DNA from: Priestia abyssalis
Lineage (GTDB): Bacteria > Bacillota > Bacilli > Bacillales > Bacillaceae_H
DNA length: 64,000 nucleotides
Assembly (NCBI RefSeq): GCF_002019595.1
Contig: NZ_KV917369.1
Coordinates: 2,566,417-2,630,416, forward strand
Direction of reading: 5' to 3'
Shown: in pieces, positions 61,525-64,000 of the stretch
Layout of the letters: every line of letters starts with the position of its first letter
Position numbering within the stretch: position 1 is the first letter of the stretch
The notes under the pieces: model-generated
Seen by the model: the letters and a program-made list of their open reading frames with translations, nothing else
What the model was told of the DNA's origin: nothing
Databases searched by the model: none
Program-made: the position numbers and the translations under genes

Positions 61525-63198
61525 ATGGCATTCTCATTACCGTCAGTGAAAGAAATTATCAAACAGCTTCTAGTAGATACACCGTTCGATAAATATCACA
61601 TTGAACAGAAAAACGATGAATTTTATTATCGTTCAACAGCCAAAACACCTGAGCTTCCATGCAAGGTCATATATGAGGAGGATTCATTCTTCACCTTGAT
61701 TCAGGCGTTTAATCACCATTCCGCAGCTGTTGTTCTTGATACAAACAAAAATCCTGCAGGCTGTATAACAGCCGCACAAATGATTAGTTTTCTTTATAAC
61801 TCTTACAATCAATTAAAGGCATTTTATGAAACTGTCACCCAAACAATAGATGCCTCAGTCACGGTCATAGACAATAACGAGCACGTTTGCACATGGACAA
61901 AAGGCGCAGAAAAAATTTTCTCAGTCAACCATCCAGATATAATTGGCCGGCCGATTACCGATTTTTTTGACTATCAAAAACTAGAAATCTTGCAATCACT
62001 GCATGAAGGGAAAAGCATTGTAGGCCAGCACCATCAGGCTCGATCTGATTTATTTGTCTTAATTAACTCTAGCCCGGTTTATTTTAATGGCCAGATTATC
62101 GGTGCAGTCGTTTCAGAAACAGATGTCACGAATCAAGTCGTGCTTAATGAAAAATTATTTAATATGTCCAGCGAAGTACACCGTTTAGAACAAGAAGTAG
62201 CAAAGTATAAGGACTCATCTGATCCCTTTAATTCCATTAAAGGAAAGAGTGCTTCCCTACAAAGAACCATGCATTTAGCTAGAAAAGTATGTTCTGTTAA
62301 ATCAACAGTTCTTATATTGGGCGAAAGCGGTGTCGGAAAAGAAGTATTTGCTAAAGCTATTCATGAAGCGAGTGAAAAACTAGACGCACCATTTATTTCA
62401 ATTAACTGCGGTGCGATACCGGCTTCTTTATTTGAAAGTGAATTATTCGGATATGAGCGAGGGGCTTTCTCTGGTGCTGACAGTAAAGGAAAAAAGGGAA
62501 AAATAGAACTGGCAAGAGGAGGTACATTATTTCTTGATGAAGTAGGCGAAATGCCGCTCGACATGCAGGTAAAGCTTCTGCGCGTACTGCAGGAGCGAAA
62601 ATATTATCGTGTCGGCGGAGAGAAAGAAATTAATATCGACTTTCGTATTATCGCTGCCACAAATCGTGATTTACAAGAGCTAATAAAAGAAGGGAAGTTT
62701 CGTGAAGATTTATATTATCGCTTGAACGTAGTCAGTTTACATATCCCTCCTTTAAGAGAGCGAAAAGAAGATATTATTGAATTAACTCATCATTTTTTAA
62801 ATGATTTTTCATCGAGCTACCGGCGGCCGATTCATGAATTATCTCCAGAAGTCATACATGAACTGCTTCGGTATGATTGGCCCGGCAATATTCGCGAACT
62901 TCGCAATATCGTTGAACGGCTTGTCGTATTCGCGACAGACGGTGTAATAAAAAAAGACTATTTGCCCTTTATTCCAAACAGTATCAGCGATGACAACATC
63001 CTAAAGATTATACCTAATGTACTTGAAGAAAGGGATTTCACCATTTTACCGCTGCAAGAAGAAATGGATCAACACGAGAAAAAAGTAATTGAAAGAGCGT
63101 TACAGATTTTAGATGGAAATAAATTAGAATGCGCGAAACAACTTGGCGTCACAAGAACCACTTTATACAACCGCTTGAAGCGCCTTGGCTTAAAATAA
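61525..63198 (+). CDS. Sigma-54-dependent transcriptional activator (PAS-AAA-Fis)
   Basis: 557 residues, ATG at 61525 after GGGAGGG. An N-terminal CBS-like or undefined part (1-100), a PAS domain at about 105-215 (DASVTVIDNNEHVCTWTKGA, FSVNHPDIIGRPITDFFD), the AAA+ domain from about 240: GESGVGKE (Walker A, near 266), ESELFGYERGAFSGAD (GAFTGA loop, here GAFSGA), GGTLFLDEVGEMPLDMQVKL (Walker B), RIIAATNRDL, and a Fis-type HTH at the end (ECAKQLGVTRTTLYNRLKRL). The start of the activator is divergent from the oxidoreductase operon, and a sigma-54 promoter also follows it. Most likely it senses hydroxyproline or proline via the N-terminal region. Confidence 0.92.
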   Translation: MAFSLPSVKEIIKQLLVDTPFDKYHIEQKNDEFYYRSTAKTPELPCKVIYEEDSFFTLIQAFNHHSAAVVLDTNKNPAGCITAAQMISFLYNSYNQLKAFYETVTQTIDASVTVIDNNEHVCTWTKGAEKIFSVNHPDIIGRPITDFFDYQKLEILQSLHEGKSIVGQHHQARSDLFVLINSSPVYFNGQIIGAVVSETDVTNQVVLNEKLFNMSSEVHRLEQEVAKYKDSSDPFNSIKGKSASLQRTMHLARKVCSVKSTVLILGESGVGKEVFAKAIHEASEKLDAPFISINCGAIPASLFESELFGYERGAFSGADSKGKKGKIELARGGTLFLDEVGEMPLDMQVKLLRVLQERKYYRVGGEKEINIDFRIIAATNRDLQELIKEGKFREDLYYRLNVVSLHIPPLRERKEDIIELTHHFLNDFSSSYRRPIHELSPEVIHELLRYDWPGNIRELRNIVERLVVFATDGVIKKDYLPFIPNSISDDNILKIIPNVLEERDFTILPLQEEMDQHEKKVIERALQILDGNKLECAKQLGVTRTTLYNRLKRLGLK

Positions 63199-63217
63199 TC
63201 CTCTTCCTCCTCTAAGT

Positions 63218-63233
63218 TGGCACGTTTTTTGCA
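63218..63233 (+). promoter_or_regulatory. Sigma-54 promoter of the 2Fe-2S/BFD genes
   Basis: TTGGCACGTTTTTTGCATA: TGGCAC, five bases, TTGCA. It lies 20 bases after the activator stop and about 195 bases before the BFD gene, with a repeat element in between. Confidence 0.85.
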
Positions 63234-63252
63234 TAATATTTTTATAAGCGTG

Positions 63253-63396
63253 TGTTCAAAAAGGAGGACAAAAAGGACCGAGAAGTTCAAGGAAGCGCCG
63301 CTTTGAGCAACGGAGCGTATGAAGTTAATACGTGAGTAGCGGAAAAGCAAGCTGACGCCGAAATTCGACAGTCATTTTTCCCGGACTTTTTGAACA
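63253..63396 (+). repeat. MITE-like 144 bp element in the 5' leader
   Basis: TGTTCAAAAAG (63253) and CTTTTTGAACA (63386) are perfect 11 bp terminal inverted repeats. The inside is G+C richer than its surroundings (GGACCGAGAAGTTCAAGG, GAGTAGCGGAAAAGCAAGCT) and has no ORF. It lies wholly between the sigma-54 promoter and the BFD gene and would be transcribed as part of the leader. Confidence 0.7.
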
Positions 63397-63429
63397 ACTT
63401 CTATAAAAGAACATGGAGGAGGAATTCAA

Positions 63430-63702
63430 ATGGCTAACAAAGAGAGCATGATTATTTGCCGTTGTGAAGAAGTTACTTACGGGCAACTTCAGTCAACAGC
63501 AGATGAACATAAATGCACAGCAAGAGAGCTAAAATTAAGAACGAGGGCCGGAATGGGCTTTTGTGGAGGCCGCACATGCAGGCTGACATTAGACAGGATT
63601 ATTGAAAGTGTCATCCCTAATGTATCACCTGGTGAAATCCCGTTAAAATACCAGCCCCCCATTCGGCCGGTGACATTTGGAACGGTAGGTGAAAATCAAT
63701 GA
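63430..63702 (+). CDS. BFD-like [2Fe-2S]-binding protein, dehydrogenase subunit
   Basis: 90 residues, ATG at 63430 after GGAGGAAT. The BFD-like fold has cluster ligands CRCEEVT (near residues 10-12) and GFCGGRTC (near 44-49), with helix TARELKLRTRAGMG between. The C-terminal extension PPIRPVTFGTVGE is seen in subunits of HcnABC/D-hydroxyproline dehydrogenase-type complexes. It would carry electrons between the FAD subunits. It overlaps the next gene by four bases, so the two are translated together. Confidence 0.85.
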   Translation: MANKESMIICRCEEVTYGQLQSTADEHKCTARELKLRTRAGMGFCGGRTCRLTLDRIIESVIPNVSPGEIPLKYQPPIRPVTFGTVGENQ

Positions 63703-64000
63703 CTCGAATAATGGAGCATCCTATTTTAGGGGACTTAGATAATAGAGAACGTATTTCCTTTCAATTTGATGGAGTTAAATATGAAGCGTATGAAAATGAA
63801 ACGATTGCTGCGGCTCTTTTGGCAAATGGAATAAGAAAACTGCGTGTTCACGAAGATAGCGGGACACCTAGAGGTATCTATTGCAACATCGGCCACTGCT
63901 TAGAGTGCCGTGTCACTGTCAATGATCAAGCAAACGTAAGAGCCTGCTTAACGGTTGTAGAAAAAGATATGATCGTTGAAAGCGGCAAACAGCATCCGAA
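63699..64000 (+). CDS. [2Fe-2S] ferredoxin-like dehydrogenase subunit, cut by the window end
   Basis: ATG at 63699 overlaps the TGA of the BFD gene. 100 residues are visible and still open at the edge. It contains ISFQFDGVKYEAYENETIAA followed by the cluster motif GIYCNIGHCLECRVTVNDQ and RACLTVVEKDM (four cysteines in the C-x4-C-x2-C-xn-C pattern of plant-type ferredoxin domains). This is the HcnA-like small subunit of multi-subunit proline or hydroxyproline dehydrogenases. A larger FAD subunit is expected to follow beyond the window. Confidence 0.85.
   Translation, partial: MTRIMEHPILGDLDNRERISFQFDGVKYEAYENETIAAALLANGIRKLRVHEDSGTPRGIYCNIGHCLECRVTVNDQANVRACLTVVEKDMIVESGKQHP

Overview
The window looks like a low-G+C Firmicute chromosome of the Bacillaceae; the genus cannot be fixed from sequence alone. 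Pointers are strong AGGAGG-type ribosome sites with GTG/TTG starts, split glycine dehydrogenase genes (gcvPA/gcvPB), a tandem glycine riboswitch, ribonuclease J, AdaA/Ogt, a caa3-type CtaG, a MecA-like adaptor and a CcpA-type cre site. I saw no rRNA, tRNA, CRISPR array or intact transposase. Most genes lie on the minus strand.

Region by region. 0-19 kb: redox and stress genes (Sir2 deacylase, luciferase-like monooxygenase, YtkA-like lipoprotein with a PepSY membrane protein, DHA2 exporter, berberine-bridge-type FAD oxidase, Rrf2 regulator with a nitroreductase); a copper P-type ATPase plus CtaG bracketed by two copies of the 3' end of a gmhB-like phosphatase gene and a TnpB remnant; ribonuclease J; a HAD protein with an altered nucleophile; a DUF2089/SHOCT operon. 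20-27 kb: a compact ethanolamine locus (eutW-eutV, an ANTAR-type leader terminator, eutA-eutB-eutC-permease) with no microcompartment genes in view. 27-32 kb: alkylation-repair genes adaA-ogt, a truncated 2OG-Fe(II) oxygenase and a second decayed ada/ogt copy, surrounding remains of a Tn3-family transposon (one terminal inverted repeat, a res-like site, a resolvase tail) with a MerR/short-chain dehydrogenase pair. 32-42 kb: catalase; a cstA / cory-CC-star / ArsA-ATPase / membrane-protein cluster with a partial arsA duplication; a MecA-like adaptor; a GNAT enzyme; a nitrilase; a collapsed ribosome-protection GTPase gene. 42-52 kb: one-carbon and glycine metabolism: purU, an IscA-like protein, lipA, and a long riboswitch-led operon glyA-sdaAB-sdaAA-gcvT-gcvH-gcvPA-gcvPB. 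52-55 kb: spermidine synthase and an alanine/glycine:cation symporter. 55-64 kb: a probable trans-4-hydroxy-L-proline catabolic locus.

How it fits together. The glycine operon can cleave glycine, convert it to serine, and deaminate serine to pyruvate under glycine control. In the hydroxyproline locus a 4-hydroxyproline epimerase, an FAD oxidoreductase with 2Fe-2S/BFD partner subunits, a DapA-like deaminase and an aldehyde dehydrogenase would convert hydroxyproline to 2-oxoglutarate. A sigma-54 activator gene sits between two outward-facing -24/-12 promoters. Its oddest member is a proline-racemase paralogue that has lost both catalytic cysteines. Much of the window records small mobile-element scars and partial tandem duplications.
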